Shown: positions 13,068-24,741, numbered from the stretch's first letter. The stretch is 64,000 nt of DNA from Pseudomonas nunensis (GCF_024296925.1 NZ_CP101125.1:1490501-1554500), one strand, 5' to 3'. The notes: generated from the letters alone by a model not told the origin. Numbers and translations are program-made.

Positions 13068-14324
13068 ATGGGATACAAGAAGATTCAGGTTCCAGCAGTC
13101 GGCGACAAAATCACCGTCAACGCGGACCATTCTCTCAATGTTCCTAACAACCCGATCATCCCCTTCATTGAAGGCGATGGCATCGGCGTTGATATCAGCC
13201 CGGTCATGATCAAGGTTGTCGATGCTGCTGTTAAGAAGGCTTACGGCGGCGAGCGCAAAATTTCCTGGATGGAAGTCTACGCCGGGGAAAAAGCGACTCA
13301 GGTTTACGATCAGGACACCTGGCTGCCTCAGGAAACCCTGGACGCAGTCAAGGATTACGTGGTTTCCATCAAGGGCCCTCTGACCACTCCGGTCGGTGGC
13401 GGCATCCGTTCGCTGAACGTGGCCCTGCGTCAGCAACTCGACCTTTACGTCTGCCTGCGTCCGGTACGCTGGTTCGAAGGCGTGCCAAGCCCGGTCAAGA
13501 AGCCAGGCGACGTCGACATGACGATCTTCCGCGAGAACTCGGAAGACATCTACGCCGGTATCGAATGGAAGGCCGGCTCGCCGGAAGCGACCAAAGTCAT
13601 CAAGTTCCTGAAAGATGAAATGGGCGTCACCAAGATCCGTTTCGACGAAAACTGCGGCATCGGCATCAAGCCGGTTTCGCTGCAAGGCACCAAGCGCCTG
13701 GCGCGCAAGGCCCTGCAATACGTGGTCGACAACGATCGCGATTCGCTGACCATCGTGCACAAAGGCAACATCATGAAGTTCACCGAAGGTGCCTTCAAGG
13801 AATGGGCCTACGAAGTGGCGGCTGAAGAGTTCGGTGCGACCCTGCTCGACGGCGGTCCGTGGATGCAGTTCAAGAACCCGAAAACCGGCAAGAACGTCAT
13901 CGTCAAGGACGCCATCGCCGACGCCATGCTCCAGCAGATCCTGCTGCGCCCGGCCGAGTACGACGTGATTGCAACCCTGAACCTGAACGGCGACTACCTC
14001 TCCGACGCCCTGGCGGCCGAAGTGGGCGGTATCGGTATCGCGCCAGGTGCCAACCTGTCCGACACCATCGCAATGTTCGAAGCGACCCACGGTACCGCGC
14101 CGAAGTACGCCGGCAAGGACCAGGTCAACCCGGGTTCGCTGATCCTGTCCGCCGAAATGATGCTGCGGCACATGGGCTGGACCGAAGCGGCCGACCTGAT
14201 CATCAAGGGCACCAACGGCGCGATTTCCGCCAAGACCGTGACCTATGACTTCGAACGCCTGATGGAAGGCGCCAAACTGGTGTCTTCTTCCGGCTTCGGC
14301 GACGCGCTGATCTCGCACATGTAA
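13068..14324 (+). CDS. icd: NADP-dependent isocitrate dehydrogenase, dimeric type
   Basis: The 418-residue TCA-cycle enzyme oxidises isocitrate to 2-oxoglutarate with NADP. The motif [14 protein letters not shown] is at residues 114-127. Ser115 there corresponds to the serine that AceK kinase phosphorylates in E. coli to divert isocitrate to the glyoxylate shunt. The ATG at 13068 has a GGAG ribosome site and the family start MGYKKIQVP. It is divergent from the monomeric isozyme. Confidence 0.97.
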   Translation: MGYKKIQVPAVGDKITVNADHSLNVPNNPIIPFIEGDGIGVDISPVMIKVVDAAVKKAYGGERKISWMEVYAGEKATQVYDQDTWLPQETLDAVKDYVVSIKGPLTTPVGGGIRSLNVALRQQLDLYVCLRPVRWFEGVPSPVKKPGDVDMTIFRENSEDIYAGIEWKAGSPEATKVIKFLKDEMGVTKIRFDENCGIGIKPVSLQGTKRLARKALQYVVDNDRDSLTIVHKGNIMKFTEGAFKEWAYEVAAEEFGATLLDGGPWMQFKNPKTGKNVIVKDAIADAMLQQILLRPAEYDVIATLNLNGDYLSDALAAEVGGIGIAPGANLSDTIAMFEATHGTAPKYAGKDQVNPGSLILSAEMMLRHMGWTEAADLIIKGTNGAISAKTVTYDFERLMEGAKLVSSSGFGDALISHM

Positions 14325-14336
14325 GACTTTCGCAGC

Positions 14337-14367
14337 AAAAAAAACCGCCTTCGGGCGGTTTTTTTAT
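14337..14367. terminator. Bidirectional terminator between icd and cspD
   Basis: ACCGCC-ttcg-GGCGGT is flanked by A8 on one side and T7 on the other, so it can stop both converging genes. Confidence 0.92.
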
Positions 14368-14386
14368 GACTGGATGATCGGTTGCG

Positions 14387-14668
14387 TCAGTTCGATACCT
14401 TTTCATGATGAGGCAAGGGCGTGGCGTGTTCATGCTCAATAGACGCTGCCGTGATCTTCACCGCGTGCAGGCCTTTGGGGCCCTGGACGATCTCGAAATT
14501 GACGGCTTGTCCGGCCTTGAGGGTTTTATACCCGTCCATGTCAATGGCCGAATAATGGGCGAAGAAATCAATGGTATGACCGTCCTCGTCCTTGCCTTCA
14601 CGGGCGTCGGTATTTATGAAGCCGAACCCCTTGGCATTGTTGAACCACTTGACCTTGCCGACTGCCAT
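14387..14668 (-). CDS. cspD: Cold-shock domain protein CspD
   Basis: The 93-residue protein is a cold-shock domain with RNP1 (KGFGFI, residues 13-18) and an RNP2-like DFFAHYSAI, followed by a short tail. In E. coli CspD is a stationary-phase inhibitor of replication. ATG at 14668 is chosen because AGGG lies 8 bases upstream; two in-frame upstream starts would overlap that site. It is divergent from clpS, the usual cspD-clpS-clpA arrangement. Confidence 0.92.
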   Translation of the reverse strand: MAVGKVKWFNNAKGFGFINTDAREGKDEDGHTIDFFAHYSAIDMDGYKTLKAGQAVNFEIVQGPKGLHAVKITAASIEHEHATPLPHHEKVSN

Positions 14669-14718
14669 GCTCATATCCCTCTGCAACAGACTCCATCACT
14701 GGAGTATCATCCAGTACA

Positions 14719-14757
14719 TCCGCAGTCGAATCTCATAAATAAGATTGACTCCGCGGA
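14719..14757. promoter_or_regulatory. Hairpin in the cspD-clpS intergenic region
   Basis: AGTCGAATCT (14724-14733) pairs with AGATTGACT (14742-14750) with one bulged base, extended by TCCGC and GCGGA on the outside. It lies 51 bases before cspD and 137 before clpS. It could be an operator or a leader structure. Confidence 0.4.
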
Positions 14758-14893
14758 CCTTTTTTACCCACTGTGGGCTCTATTGGTTGTAACACCGTTT
14801 TCCCGATAGTCAAGGTGACTGGGCAGTCGGAGTTGAAATCGTTGATAGCCGCCCCCACCACTGTATTTGCACAACTGACGAACCTTTCTTTCC

Positions 14894-15277
14894 ATGCATG
14901 CAATCAGCCAGATTCGACTAACATTCAATCAGGATCGCCCGACTCTCCAGAAAGATCTCCCGGAGGAACACGACGACGATTCCGCAGGCATTGCTGTTCA
15001 GGAGGCTAAGCCTGCTTTACAGGCGCCGCCGATGTACAAGGTGGTTTTGTTTAATGATGACTACACACCGATGGATTTCGTCGTCGAAGTGCTCGAGGTG
15101 TTTTTTAACCTGAATCGCGAGCTGGCGACCAAGGTCATGCTGGCCGTCCATACAGAAGGACGGGCAGTATGTGGAGTGTTTACCCGCGACATCGCCGAGA
15201 CTAAGGCCATGCAGGTCAACCAGTACGCCAGGGAAAGCCAGCATCCGCTACTCTGTGAAATCGAGAAGGACGGTTAA
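14894..15277 (+). CDS. clpS: ATP-dependent Clp protease adaptor ClpS
   Basis: The 127-residue adaptor binds proteins with destabilising N-terminal residues and hands them to ClpAP. The core ([20 protein letters not shown] and later [13 protein letters not shown]) is complete. The ATG at 14894 matches the family start [11 protein letters not shown] although no good ribosome site precedes it. It is 30 bases before clpA and in one transcript with it. Confidence 0.96.
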   Translation: MHAISQIRLTFNQDRPTLQKDLPEEHDDDSAGIAVQEAKPALQAPPMYKVVLFNDDYTPMDFVVEVLEVFFNLNRELATKVMLAVHTEGRAVCGVFTRDIAETKAMQVNQYARESQHPLLCEIEKDG

Positions 15278-15307
15278 TCGCCGACCACTTGGGTATGAGG
15301 TGAAGCT

Positions 15308-17578
15308 ATGTTAAACCGCGAGCTCGAAGTCACCCTCAATTTAGCCTTCAAGGAGGCTCGTTCGAAACGTCATGAATTCATGACCGTCGAACATCTCCTG
15401 TTGGCCCTATTGGATAATGAGGCTGCCGCCACCGTTTTGCGTGCCTGCGGCGCAAACCTCGACAAACTCAAGCATGACCTGCAGGAGTTCATCGACTCCA
15501 CCACGCCGCTGATCCCCGTACACGACGAGGATCGCGAGACCCAACCCACCCTGGGCTTCCAGCGTGTTCTGCAGCGTGCTGTCTTTCACGTACAGAGCTC
15601 GGGCAAACGCGAAGTGACTGGCGCCAACGTGCTGGTCGCAATCTTCAGTGAGCAAGAAAGCCAGGCAGTGTTCCTGCTGAAACAGCAGAGCGTTGCGCGC
15701 ATTGATGTCGTCAACTACATCGCCCATGGCATTTCCAAAGTACCGGGGCACGGCGATCACTCTGAAGGTGAGCAAGATATGCAGGACGACGAGGGCGGTG
15801 AGTCTTCTTCTTCAGGCAATCCTCTGGATGCTTATGCCAGCAACCTCAACGAACTCGCGCGCCAGGGTCGCATCGATCCACTGGTAGGCCGTGAGATGGA
15901 AGTCGAGCGCGTCGCGCAGATCCTGGCGCGTCGTCGCAAAAACAATCCGCTGCTGGTGGGCGAGGCAGGCGTGGGCAAAACCGCGATTGCCGAAGGCCTG
16001 GCCAAGCGCATTGTCGACAACCAGGTACCGGACCTGCTGGCCAACAGCGTGGTGTACTCCCTTGACCTCGGTGCCTTGCTGGCCGGGACCAAATACCGCG
16101 GTGATTTCGAGAAGCGCTTCAAGGCGTTGCTCAATGAACTGAAAAAACGTCCGCAGGCGATCCTGTTCATCGACGAAATCCACACCATCATTGGTGCGGG
16201 TGCCGCGTCCGGTGGCGTCATGGATGCCTCGAACTTGCTCAAGCCGTTGCTGTCGTCCGGCGATATCCGCTGCATCGGTTCGACCACGTTCCAGGAATTC
16301 CGCGGGATCTTCGAGAAGGACCGTGCCTTGGCTCGGCGCTTCCAGAAGGTCGATGTGTCCGAGCCTTCGGTCGAAGACACCATCAGCATCCTGCGCGGCC
16401 TGAAAGGGCGTTTCGAAACGCACCACGGCATCGAATACAGCGATGAAGCGTTGCGTGCAGCAGCAGAGCTGGCCTCGCGCTACATCAACGACCGGCACAT
16501 GCCGGACAAGGCCATCGACGTTATCGACGAGGCGGGTGCCTACCAGCGCCTGCAGCCAATCGAGAAACGCGTGAAACGCATCGAAGTGCCTCAGGTCGAG
16601 GACATCGTGGCGAAAATCGCGCGGATTCCGCCTAAGCACGTCACCAGCTCCGACAAAGAGCTGCTGCGTAACCTTGAGCGTGACCTGAAGCTGACCGTAT
16701 TTGGCCAGGATGCCGCAATCGACTCGTTGTCGACCGCGATCAAACTGTCCCGTGCCGGCCTCAAGTCGCCTGACAAGCCTGTCGGTTCATTCCTGTTCGC
16801 CGGTCCTACTGGTGTCGGTAAAACCGAAGCGGCGCGTCAGTTGGCCAAGGCGCTGGGCATCGAACTGGTTCGCTTCGACATGTCCGAGTACATGGAGCGT
16901 CACACCGTATCGCGTCTGATCGGTGCGCCTCCAGGCTATGTCGGGTTCGATCAGGGCGGTCTGCTGACCGAAGCCATCACCAAGCAGCCTCACTGCGTGT
17001 TGTTGCTCGATGAAATCGAGAAGGCGCATCCGGAAGTCTTCAACTTGCTGCTGCAGGTCATGGACCACGGTACGCTGACCGATAACAACGGGCGCAAGGC
17101 GGATTTCCGTAACGTGATCGTCATTATGACGACCAACGCCGGTGCCGAAACTGCAGCTCGCGCTTCGATTGGTTTCACCCATCAGGATCACTCGTCTGAT
17201 GCGATGGAAGTGATCAAGAAGAGCTTCACGCCAGAGTTCCGCAACCGTCTGGACACCATTATTCAGTTTGGTCGCCTCAGTCATGAGGTTATCAAAAGTG
17301 TGGTGGACAAGTTCCTTACCGAGCTTCAGGCGCAGTTGGAAGACAAGCGCGTGCAGTTGGAAGTGACCGACGCGGCGCGCAGTTGGCTTGCAGCGGGCGG
17401 CTATGATTCGGCGATGGGTGCTCGACCAATGGCGCGTTTGATTCAGGATAAGATCAAGCGTCCGCTGGCGGAGGAGATTCTGTTTGGCGAACTGGCTGAC
17501 CATGGTGGTGTGGTTCATATCGATCTCAAGGATGGCGAGTTGACCTTTGAGTTTGAGACCACGGCAGAAATGGCCTGA
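15308..17578 (+). CDS. clpA: ATP-dependent Clp protease ATPase subunit ClpA
   Basis: The 756-residue AAA+ unfoldase threads substrates into ClpP. It has an N domain (about 1-150) that docks ClpS, a first AAA module with Walker A GEAGVGKT at 218-225, and a second with GPTGVGKT near 499-506. A GAGGTGA ribosome site precedes the ATG. Together with clpS, bpt and aat it makes the bacterial N-end-rule pathway of this locus. ClpP is not in the window. Confidence 0.97.
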   Translation: MLNRELEVTLNLAFKEARSKRHEFMTVEHLLLALLDNEAAATVLRACGANLDKLKHDLQEFIDSTTPLIPVHDEDRETQPTLGFQRVLQRAVFHVQSSGKREVTGANVLVAIFSEQESQAVFLLKQQSVARIDVVNYIAHGISKVPGHGDHSEGEQDMQDDEGGESSSSGNPLDAYASNLNELARQGRIDPLVGREMEVERVAQILARRRKNNPLLVGEAGVGKTAIAEGLAKRIVDNQVPDLLANSVVYSLDLGALLAGTKYRGDFEKRFKALLNELKKRPQAILFIDEIHTIIGAGAASGGVMDASNLLKPLLSSGDIRCIGSTTFQEFRGIFEKDRALARRFQKVDVSEPSVEDTISILRGLKGRFETHHGIEYSDEALRAAAELASRYINDRHMPDKAIDVIDEAGAYQRLQPIEKRVKRIEVPQVEDIVAKIARIPPKHVTSSDKELLRNLERDLKLTVFGQDAAIDSLSTAIKLSRAGLKSPDKPVGSFLFAGPTGVGKTEAARQLAKALGIELVRFDMSEYMERHTVSRLIGAPPGYVGFDQGGLLTEAITKQPHCVLLLDEIEKAHPEVFNLLLQVMDHGTLTDNNGRKADFRNVIVIMTTNAGAETAARASIGFTHQDHSSDAMEVIKKSFTPEFRNRLDTIIQFGRLSHEVIKSVVDKFLTELQAQLEDKRVQLEVTDAARSWLAAGGYDSAMGARPMARLIQDKIKRPLAEEILFGELADHGGVVHIDLKDGELTFEFETTAEMA

Positions 17579-17597
17579 CGGTTGTTGCTGTAAAGCT

Positions 17598-17622
17598 GAA
17601 GGCGCCGAAAGGCGCCTTTTTG
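17598..17622 (+). terminator. Terminator of clpA
   Basis: GGCGCC-gaaa-GGCGCC followed by TTTTT lies 20 bases after the clpA stop. Confidence 0.88.
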
Positions 17623-17647
17623 CTGTGTGGGGTTTAGCGTTTGTGTA

Positions 17648-17930
17648 CATATCCGTTGCTGCGGTAACGGCTGATTAGGGTTTCGCCCTTACGGCGAGTC
17701 CCTTTTGGCAAACGCCCCAAAAGGAACCAAAAGGTCTCGCCCCGGCGTCCGGCCCCTCGCTTAGGCTCGGCGTTCCTTCGTTCCGGTATTCATCTGGGGG
17801 CATCGCCTACGGTCGGCTTCGCTTCGACCTCCTCTCGATGTGTGCGGCTTCGCCGCACGGCGCTGCGCGCCCACCCCCAGATGAACACCTCCACTCAGCC
17901 TCCCGAAGGGGCGGGCACAGCAAGATCAAA
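17648..17930 (+). repeat. Long inverted repeat, left copy
   Basis: From the outside inward it reads TATCCGTTGCTGCGG, then CTTACGGCGAGTC, CAAACGCC, CGCCCCGGCGT and GGGGGCATCGCCTACGGTC. It ends with a palindromic block, CCTCTCGATGTGTGCGGCTT onward. The right copy at 18200-18463 shows the same order on the other strand with scattered substitutions and small indels. It is not coding and has no transposase. Confidence 0.85.
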
Positions 17931-17989
17931 AGCTGCAGGCGAGCTAACGCTCGGCCTGTTGAGTGGTGAGGGGCGGGTGGCGTACCCCC

Positions 17990-18015
17990 TGTAGGAGCGA
18001 GGCTTGCCCGCGAAG
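17990..18015 (+). repeat. Single REP sequence
   Basis: TGTAGGAGCGAGGCTTGCCC begins here without a facing partner, unlike the paired REPINs elsewhere in the window. Confidence 0.8.
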
Positions 18016-18110
18016 ACGGCCTGATGGTCGACTCATCTCTTTCTGACGTACTGATGCCGGAGTTGCCGGAGGCTACGATCTTTTGATTCGGGCCGAAACT
18101 CCAGATCTTG

Positions 18111-18198
18111 CTGTGGCTGTGGCTGTGGCTGTGGCTGTGGCTGTGGCTGTGGCTGTGGCTTTTGACGTTGATTTTGATGTTGATCTTGACCTTGATCT
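18111..18198 (+). repeat. Hexanucleotide tandem array
   Basis: CTGTGG is repeated about 8 times exactly from 18111 to 18160. A decayed hexamer series of the pattern TTGANN follows (TTGACG, TTGATT, TTGATG, TTGATC, TTGACC, TTGATC). The exact part should be prone to slippage and to vary between strains. On the minus strand it would read as alternating Pro-Gln, but no supported gene covers it. Confidence 0.9.
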
Positions 18199-18199
18199 C

Positions 18200-18463
18200 T
18201 CGCCCCTTCGGCAGGCCGAGCGTAGGTGTTCATCAGGGGGGTAGGCGCGTAGCGCCGTGCGGCGAAGCCGCACACATCGAGAGGAGGTCGTCGCGAAGCA
18301 GACCGTAGGCGATGCCCCCTGATGGACACCGTAGCGAGGGTACATCGAGCGAAGCGAGGTGCCGTACGCCGGGGCGAAGACTTTTTGGTTACTTTTGAGG
18401 CGTTTGTCAAAAGTGACTCGCTGTAAGAGCGAAACCGCCAGCCGCCATCACCGCAGCAACGGA
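18200..18463 (-). repeat. Long inverted repeat, right copy
   Basis: This is the reverse-strand partner of 17648-17930. Shared blocks include CCGCAGCAACGGATAT at the outer end, TACGCCGGGGCGAAGA, GACCGTAGGCGATGCCCCCT and the block ending TCGAGAGGAGG. The two copies point toward each other. Confidence 0.85.
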
Positions 18464-18492
18464 TATTCACCCAACCCCCAAACCCCAGACAC

Positions 18493-18520
18493 AAAAACGC
18501 CCGGCATAACCGGGCGTTTT
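18493..18520 (-). terminator. Terminator of infA
   Basis: AACGCCCGG/CCGGGCGTT with a 5-base loop and a T-run on the minus strand lies 13 bases past the infA stop. Confidence 0.85.
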
Positions 18521-18532
18521 GTATTGACTTGA

Positions 18533-18751
18533 TTAACGAGCGCGGTAAGTAATGCGCCCTTTGCTCAAGTCATAGGGCGTCAGCTCGACGCGCACTTTGT
18601 CACCGGTAAGAATACGAATGTAGTTCTTGCGCATCTTGCCGGAAATATGCGCGGTTACGACGTGCCCATTTTCCAACTCCACACGAAACATGGTGTTGGG
18701 CAGGGTGTCGACGACAGTGCCTTCCATTTCGAAGCTGTCTTCTTTCGACAT
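18533..18751 (-). CDS. infA: Translation initiation factor IF-1
   Basis: The 72-residue OB-fold protein binds the A site of the 30S subunit during initiation. Sequence and length match bacterial IF-1 throughout ([20 protein letters not shown] start, GRITYRAR end). A longer open frame to 18817 is not family-like. It lies next to bpt on the same strand. Confidence 0.98.
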
Positions 18752-18862
18752 GCAGTAAAGCCCTCGGTATCCAATGAATGGCCCGGTGCAACTGCGCCAG
18801 GCAAAAGCGGCGTGCATTGTGCCCGAAAAATGGGGTTTACGCCAAGCGGTTTACGGATTGCC

Positions 18863-19570
18863 TTAGTTCAAGACAACCCAGCGCTGATTAATCAGCAGTT
18901 CGATGGGGCGATACTGGGTCTTATAGTTCATCTTTTTGCAGTTCTTGATCCAGTAGCCGAGGTAAACCGCTTCCAGCCCCAGCCGCTGGGCTTCGCCGAT
19001 TTGCCAGAGGATGGCGTAGCGTCCGAGGCTGCGATGGTCCTCGGCGGGCTCATAGAAGGTGTAGACCGCCGACAGGCCGTTGGGCAGCAAGTCGGTCACC
19101 GCTACCGCCACCAACCGTCCGTCGAGACGAAACTCGTAGAACCGGGAAAACGGCAGATCACGCACCAGGAACGTCGAAAACTGATCGCGGCTCGGCGGGT
19201 ACATGTCGCCGTCGGCGTGACGCTGTTCGATATAGCGTTGATAAAGATCGAAATACTCTTCGCTGAACTTGGGCCTGGCCGGGCGCACCTGCAGGTCGGC
19301 GTTGCGCTTGAAAATGCGTTTCTGCTGACGGTTGGGTGAAAACTGAGCCACGGGAATGCGCGCCGGAACGCACGCATTGCAATTCTGGCAATGAGGCCGA
19401 TAGAGATGATCGCCGCTGCGACGAAAGCCCATTTCCGACAGGTCTGCGTAGACATGCACATCCATGGGCTGGCTAGGGTCGAGAAACAGGGTCGTGGCCT
19501 GCTCCTCGGGCAGATAGCTGCAAGAGTGGGGCTGAGTGGCATAGAACTTCAAACGCGCCAACTCGGTCAT
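18863..19570 (-). CDS. bpt: Aspartate/glutamate leucyltransferase (Bpt)
   Basis: The 235-residue enzyme transfers leucine from Leu-tRNA to proteins starting with Asp or Glu, creating an N-degron for ClpS. The N-terminal [14 protein letters not shown] cysteine motif and C-terminal [15 protein letters not shown] typical of the ATE/Bpt family are present. [10 protein letters not shown] at 19570 is chosen; an in-frame ATG two codons earlier is possible. It follows aat by 55 bases. Confidence 0.95.
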   Translation of the reverse strand: MTELARLKFYATQPHSCSYLPEEQATTLFLDPSQPMDVHVYADLSEMGFRRSGDHLYRPHCQNCNACVPARIPVAQFSPNRQQKRIFKRNADLQVRPARPKFSEEYFDLYQRYIEQRHADGDMYPPSRDQFSTFLVRDLPFSRFYEFRLDGRLVAVAVTDLLPNGLSAVYTFYEPAEDHRSLGRYAILWQIGEAQRLGLEAVYLGYWIKNCKKMNYKTQYRPIELLINQRWVVLN

Positions 19571-19625
19571 GATCAACCCTCGGGATAAACTTTAAATAAG
19601 TGTAAGCCACCCGCGCAAAAGTCGC

Positions 19626-20306
19626 TCAGCAAACCCAAGTGGCGCGATTGGGTTGGTCCAGGTGTTGCGCCAGATATCCGGCAAACTCGTTGCGCGGTAT
19701 CGCCCGTGCGCCGAGGCTGTGCAAGTGGTCGGTGGGCATCTGGCAGTCGATCAGCACAAAGCCTGAGTCTTTCAGATGACGCACCAGTGTGGCAAAGCCA
19801 TATTTGGAGGCGTTGTCGGCGCGGCTGAACATCGACTCGCCAAAAAACAGCTGCCCCATGGCCAGGCCGTACAGCCCGCCGACCAGTTCGCCCTGGTCCC
19901 AGACTTCCACCGAATGGGCGTAGCCGCGCCGATGCAGTTCCAGGTAGGCGTCCTGCATGGCTTCGGTGATCCAGGTGCCGTCGGCGTATTCCCTTGGTGC
20001 GGCGCAGGCGCTGATGACCGCGGCAAAATCCTGATCGAAGGTCACTTGATAGCGTTGCTGGCGCAGCAGTTTGCCCAGGCTGCGAGAGACGTGCAGTTCG
20101 TCGGGAAACAGAACCGTGCGCGGATCCGGTGACCACCAGAGAATTGGCTGGCCTTCGGAAAACCAGGGGAAGCAGCCGTGTCGATACGCCTGGACCAGCC
20201 GATCGGCGGACAGGTCACCGCCCGCCGCCAACAGCCCGTTGGGATCGCGCATGGCTTTTTCCAGGGGTGGAAAAGTCAGGGTGTTGCGTTGTAACCAAGT
20301 CAGCAT
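19626..20306 (-). CDS. aat: Leucyl/phenylalanyl-tRNA-protein transferase
   Basis: The 226-residue enzyme adds Leu or Phe to proteins starting with Lys or Arg, the second route into the ClpS/ClpAP N-end-rule pathway. Signature pieces [26 protein letters not shown] and WWSPDPR are all present. It is read with bpt and infA leftward, while trxB ends 65 bases upstream. Confidence 0.97.
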   Translation of the reverse strand: MLTWLQRNTLTFPPLEKAMRDPNGLLAAGGDLSADRLVQAYRHGCFPWFSEGQPILWWSPDPRTVLFPDELHVSRSLGKLLRQQRYQVTFDQDFAAVISACAAPREYADGTWITEAMQDAYLELHRRGYAHSVEVWDQGELVGGLYGLAMGQLFFGESMFSRADNASKYGFATLVRHLKDSGFVLIDCQMPTDHLHSLGARAIPRNEFAGYLAQHLDQPNRATWVC

Positions 20307-20370
20307 GGCATCCGGGCTTGCAGTAGGGGAGGGCGGTGGCGGGCAACGGGGCCCGCCGTGAAGTGGGGCG

Positions 20371-21636
<1,266 letters not shown>

Positions 21637-24042
21637 TTGAAGAAATCCACCGCAGCACCTAAACCAGCCGTCGTTCCGCTCTGGCGCCAGCATTTGCACT
21701 ACCGACTCAAGGAAGGTGCATTGATCGCCATCGGCGCCTTGTGCCTGTTCCTGATGATGGCCTTGCTGACCTATGGCAAGGACGATCCGGGCTGGAGCCA
21801 TAACAGCAAGATCGACGACGTGCAGAACTTCGGCGGTCCGGTGGGCTCCTACAGCGCCGATATCCTGTTCATGGTGCTGGGTTACTTCGCCTACATCTTC
21901 CCGCTGCTGCTGGCGGTCAAAATCTACCAGATCTTCCGTCAGCGCCACGAACCGTGGCAGTGGAGCGGCTGGCTGTTCTCCTGGCGCCTGATCGGCCTGG
22001 TGTTCCTGGTGTTGTCGGGCGCGGCGCTGGCGCATATCCATTTTCATGCGGCGACCGGTCTGCCGGCCGGTGCAGGTGGCGCGTTGGGCGAAAGCCTTGG
22101 CGACCTGGCCCGCAACGCCTTGAACATCCAGGGCAGCACGCTGTTGTTCATCGCCCTGTTCCTGTTTGGCCTGACGGTGTTCACTGACCTGTCGTGGTTC
22201 AAGGTGATGGACCTTACCGGCAAGATCACCCTCGACCTGTTCGAACTGTTCCAGGGCGCAGCCAATCGCTGGTGGGCCGCCCGTGTCGAACGCAAGCAAT
22301 TGGTCGCCCAGTTGCGTGAAGTCGACGACCGCGTCCACGACGTTGTGGCGCCGACCGTCACCGACAAACGCGAGCAAGCCAAGGTCAAGGAACGCCTGAT
22401 CGAACGCGAACAAGCCCTGAGCAAGCACATGTCGGACCGCGAGAAGCAGGTTCCGCCCGTGATTGCCCCAGCGCCGTCCAAACCGGCCGCGCCGAGCAAG
22501 CGCGTGGAGAAAGAGAAGCAGGCGCCGTTGTTCGTCGACAGCGCCGTGGAAGGTACCTTGCCGCCGATCTCGATTCTCGACCCGGCAGAAAAGAAACAAC
22601 TCAATTACTCGCCCGAATCCCTGGCTGCGGTTGGCCACTTGCTGGAAATCAAGCTCAAGGAATTCGGCGTCGAAGTCACCGTGGATTCGATTCACCCCGG
22701 CCCGGTAATTACCCGTTACGAAATCCAGCCGGCCGCAGGCGTCAAGGTCAGCCGCATTTCCAACCTGGCGAAAGACCTGGCGCGTTCCCTGGCCGTGACC
22801 AGCGTGCGGGTGGTGGAAGTGATTCCGGGCAAGACCACCGTCGGTATCGAGATCCCTAACGAAGATCGGCAGATCGTGCGCTTCTCCGAAGTGCTGTCAT
22901 CGCCCGAGTACGACAACTTCAAATCGCCGGTCACCCTGGCCCTGGGCCACGACATCGGTGGCAAGCCGGTCATCACCGATCTGGCGAAAATGCCCCACTT
23001 GCTGGTGGCCGGTACGACCGGTTCCGGTAAGTCGGTGGGTGTGAACGCGATGATCCTGTCGATCCTGTTCAAGTCCGGCCCGGAAGACGCCAAGCTGATC
23101 ATGATCGACCCGAAAATGCTTGAGCTGTCGATCTACGAAGGCATTCCGCACTTACTCTGCCCGGTGGTCACCGACATGAAGGACGCGGCCAATGCCCTGC
23201 GCTGGAGCGTGGCGGAGATGGAGCGTCGCTACAAACTGATGGCGAAGATGGGCGTGCGTAACCTGTCGGGCTTCAACCAGAAGGTCAAGGATGCGGAGGA
23301 GGCGGGTACGCCGCTGTCCGATCCGCTGTACAAGCGCGAAAGCATCCACGACGAAGCACCGCTGCTGCACAAACTGCCGACCATCGTGGTGGTCGTCGAC
23401 GAATTCGCCGACATGATGATGATCGTCGGCAAGAAGGTTGAAGAACTGATCGCGCGTATCGCCCAGAAGGCCCGTGCGGCCGGTATCCACTTGATCCTCG
23501 CGACCCAGCGTCCGTCGGTTGACGTGATCACCGGTCTGATCAAGGCCAACATTCCGACGCGCATGGCGTTCCAGGTATCGAGCAAGATCGACTCCCGGAC
23601 CATCATCGACCAGGGTGGCGCCGAACAACTGCTGGGCCACGGTGACATGCTCTACATGCCGCCGGGCACCAGTCTGCCGATCCGGGTCCACGGCGCGTTC
23701 GTATCCGATGACGAAGTTCACCGGGTGGTTGAAGCCTGGAAGCTGCGCGGAGCACCGGAATACAACGACGAGATCCTGGCCGGTGTCGAAGAGCCGGGTA
23801 GCGGCTTTGAAGGCGGTAGCGGCGGCGATGAAGACAGTGAATCCGACGCGCTCTACGACGAAGCCGTGCAGTTCGTGCTGGAAAGCCGTCGCGCTTCCAT
23901 CTCGGCGGTTCAGCGCAAGCTGAAAATCGGCTACAACCGCGCCGCACGCATGATCGAAGCCATGGAAATGGCCGGGGTCGTGACGTCCATGAATACCAAC
24001 GGTTCGCGCGAAGTCCTGGCCCCTGGCCCGGTGCGCGACTGA
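21637..24042 (+). CDS. ftsK: DNA translocase FtsK
   Basis: The 801-residue protein moves chromosome ends through the division septum and activates XerCD at dif. Residues 1-190 hold about four membrane segments, a linker follows to about 270, and the RecA-type motor carries Walker A GTTGSGKS near 464-471. A C-terminal winged-helix gamma domain ([20 protein letters not shown]) reads KOPS. The start is TTG at 21637, with AGGAAA upstream, giving MKKSTAAPK as in related FtsK. The linker is short compared with E. coli. Confidence 0.96.
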   Translation: MKKSTAAPKPAVVPLWRQHLHYRLKEGALIAIGALCLFLMMALLTYGKDDPGWSHNSKIDDVQNFGGPVGSYSADILFMVLGYFAYIFPLLLAVKIYQIFRQRHEPWQWSGWLFSWRLIGLVFLVLSGAALAHIHFHAATGLPAGAGGALGESLGDLARNALNIQGSTLLFIALFLFGLTVFTDLSWFKVMDLTGKITLDLFELFQGAANRWWAARVERKQLVAQLREVDDRVHDVVAPTVTDKREQAKVKERLIEREQALSKHMSDREKQVPPVIAPAPSKPAAPSKRVEKEKQAPLFVDSAVEGTLPPISILDPAEKKQLNYSPESLAAVGHLLEIKLKEFGVEVTVDSIHPGPVITRYEIQPAAGVKVSRISNLAKDLARSLAVTSVRVVEVIPGKTTVGIEIPNEDRQIVRFSEVLSSPEYDNFKSPVTLALGHDIGGKPVITDLAKMPHLLVAGTTGSGKSVGVNAMILSILFKSGPEDAKLIMIDPKMLELSIYEGIPHLLCPVVTDMKDAANALRWSVAEMERRYKLMAKMGVRNLSGFNQKVKDAEEAGTPLSDPLYKRESIHDEAPLLHKLPTIVVVVDEFADMMMIVGKKVEELIARIAQKARAAGIHLILATQRPSVDVITGLIKANIPTRMAFQVSSKIDSRTIIDQGGAEQLLGHGDMLYMPPGTSLPIRVHGAFVSDDEVHRVVEAWKLRGAPEYNDEILAGVEEPGSGFEGGSGGDEDSESDALYDEAVQFVLESRRASISAVQRKLKIGYNRAARMIEAMEMAGVVTSMNTNGSREVLAPGPVRD

Positions 24043-24107
24043 TTGAACTGAAAAGCGGTGGAGCAATGACGCACCGCCGCATCCCCACGCATATCAAGAG
24101 GACTCCC

Positions 24108-24731
24108 ATGCGTCTTATCCGCATGCTGTTGCTGCCGGTACTGGCTTTGACCACACTCTCGGCCCACGCCGATGACAAGGACGTGGCGCGCCTGACCCAA
24201 TTGCTGGAAACATCCAAGACCCTGACCGCGCGTTTCTCGCAGCTGACACTGGATGGCAGCGGCACCCAATTGCAGGAAACCGCTGGCGACATGTCGCTGC
24301 AGCGTCCGGGCCTGTTCTACTGGCACACCAATGCGCCGGCTGAACAAACCATGGTGTCCGACGGCAAGAAAGTCACCCTGTGGGACCCGGACCTGGAACA
24401 GGTCACCATCAAGACCCTCGACCTGCGACTGACCCAGACCCCGGCCTTGCTGCTGTCCGGTGACGTGTCCAAGATCAGCCAGAGCTTCGACATCAGCGCC
24501 AAGGAAGCCGGCGGCGTGATCGACTTCACCTTGAAGCCAAAAACCAAGGACACCCTGTTCGACAGCCTGCGCCTGTCGTTCCGCAATGGCCTGGTCAATG
24601 ACATGCAGTTGATCGACAGCGTCGGTCAGCGCACCAATATCCTGTTCACCGGCGTGAAGGCCAACGAGCCGATCCCGGCGTCCAAGTTCAAATTCGACAT
24701 CCCCAAGGGTGCGGACGTGATCCAGGAATAA
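24108..24731 (+). CDS. lolA: Outer-membrane lipoprotein carrier protein LolA
   Basis: The 207-residue periplasmic chaperone ferries lipoproteins from LolCDE to LolB. The signal peptide ends near LSAHA (residue 20). The family pattern continues with [14 protein letters not shown] and [12 protein letters not shown]. The ATG at 24108 has an AAGAGGA ribosome site, so the longer frame from 24066 is rejected. It lies 65 bases after ftsK. Confidence 0.96.
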   Translation: MRLIRMLLLPVLALTTLSAHADDKDVARLTQLLETSKTLTARFSQLTLDGSGTQLQETAGDMSLQRPGLFYWHTNAPAEQTMVSDGKKVTLWDPDLEQVTIKTLDLRLTQTPALLLSGDVSKISQSFDISAKEAGGVIDFTLKPKTKDTLFDSLRLSFRNGLVNDMQLIDSVGQRTNILFTGVKANEPIPASKFKFDIPKGADVIQE

Positions 24732-24741
24732 CCCGCAAGCC

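Larger units (their letters stand above)
17579..18532. other. Gene-free 950-base repeat region between clpA and infA
   Basis: Apart from the clpA and infA terminators, the interval consists of two inverted copies of a roughly 270-base element flanking a single REP sequence and a hexanucleotide array, all listed separately. Open frames through it on both strands are low-complexity or repeat-derived and were not called. Confidence 0.8.

Noticed and set aside
18111..18160. Possible CRISPR-like array
   Set aside because: Units are 6 bases with no spacers and no cas genes are present.
18033..18494. Open frame encoding a Pro-Gln repeat tail
   Set aside because: It is produced by the hexanucleotide array and the right inverted repeat, has no ribosome site, and overlaps non-coding repeat DNA.
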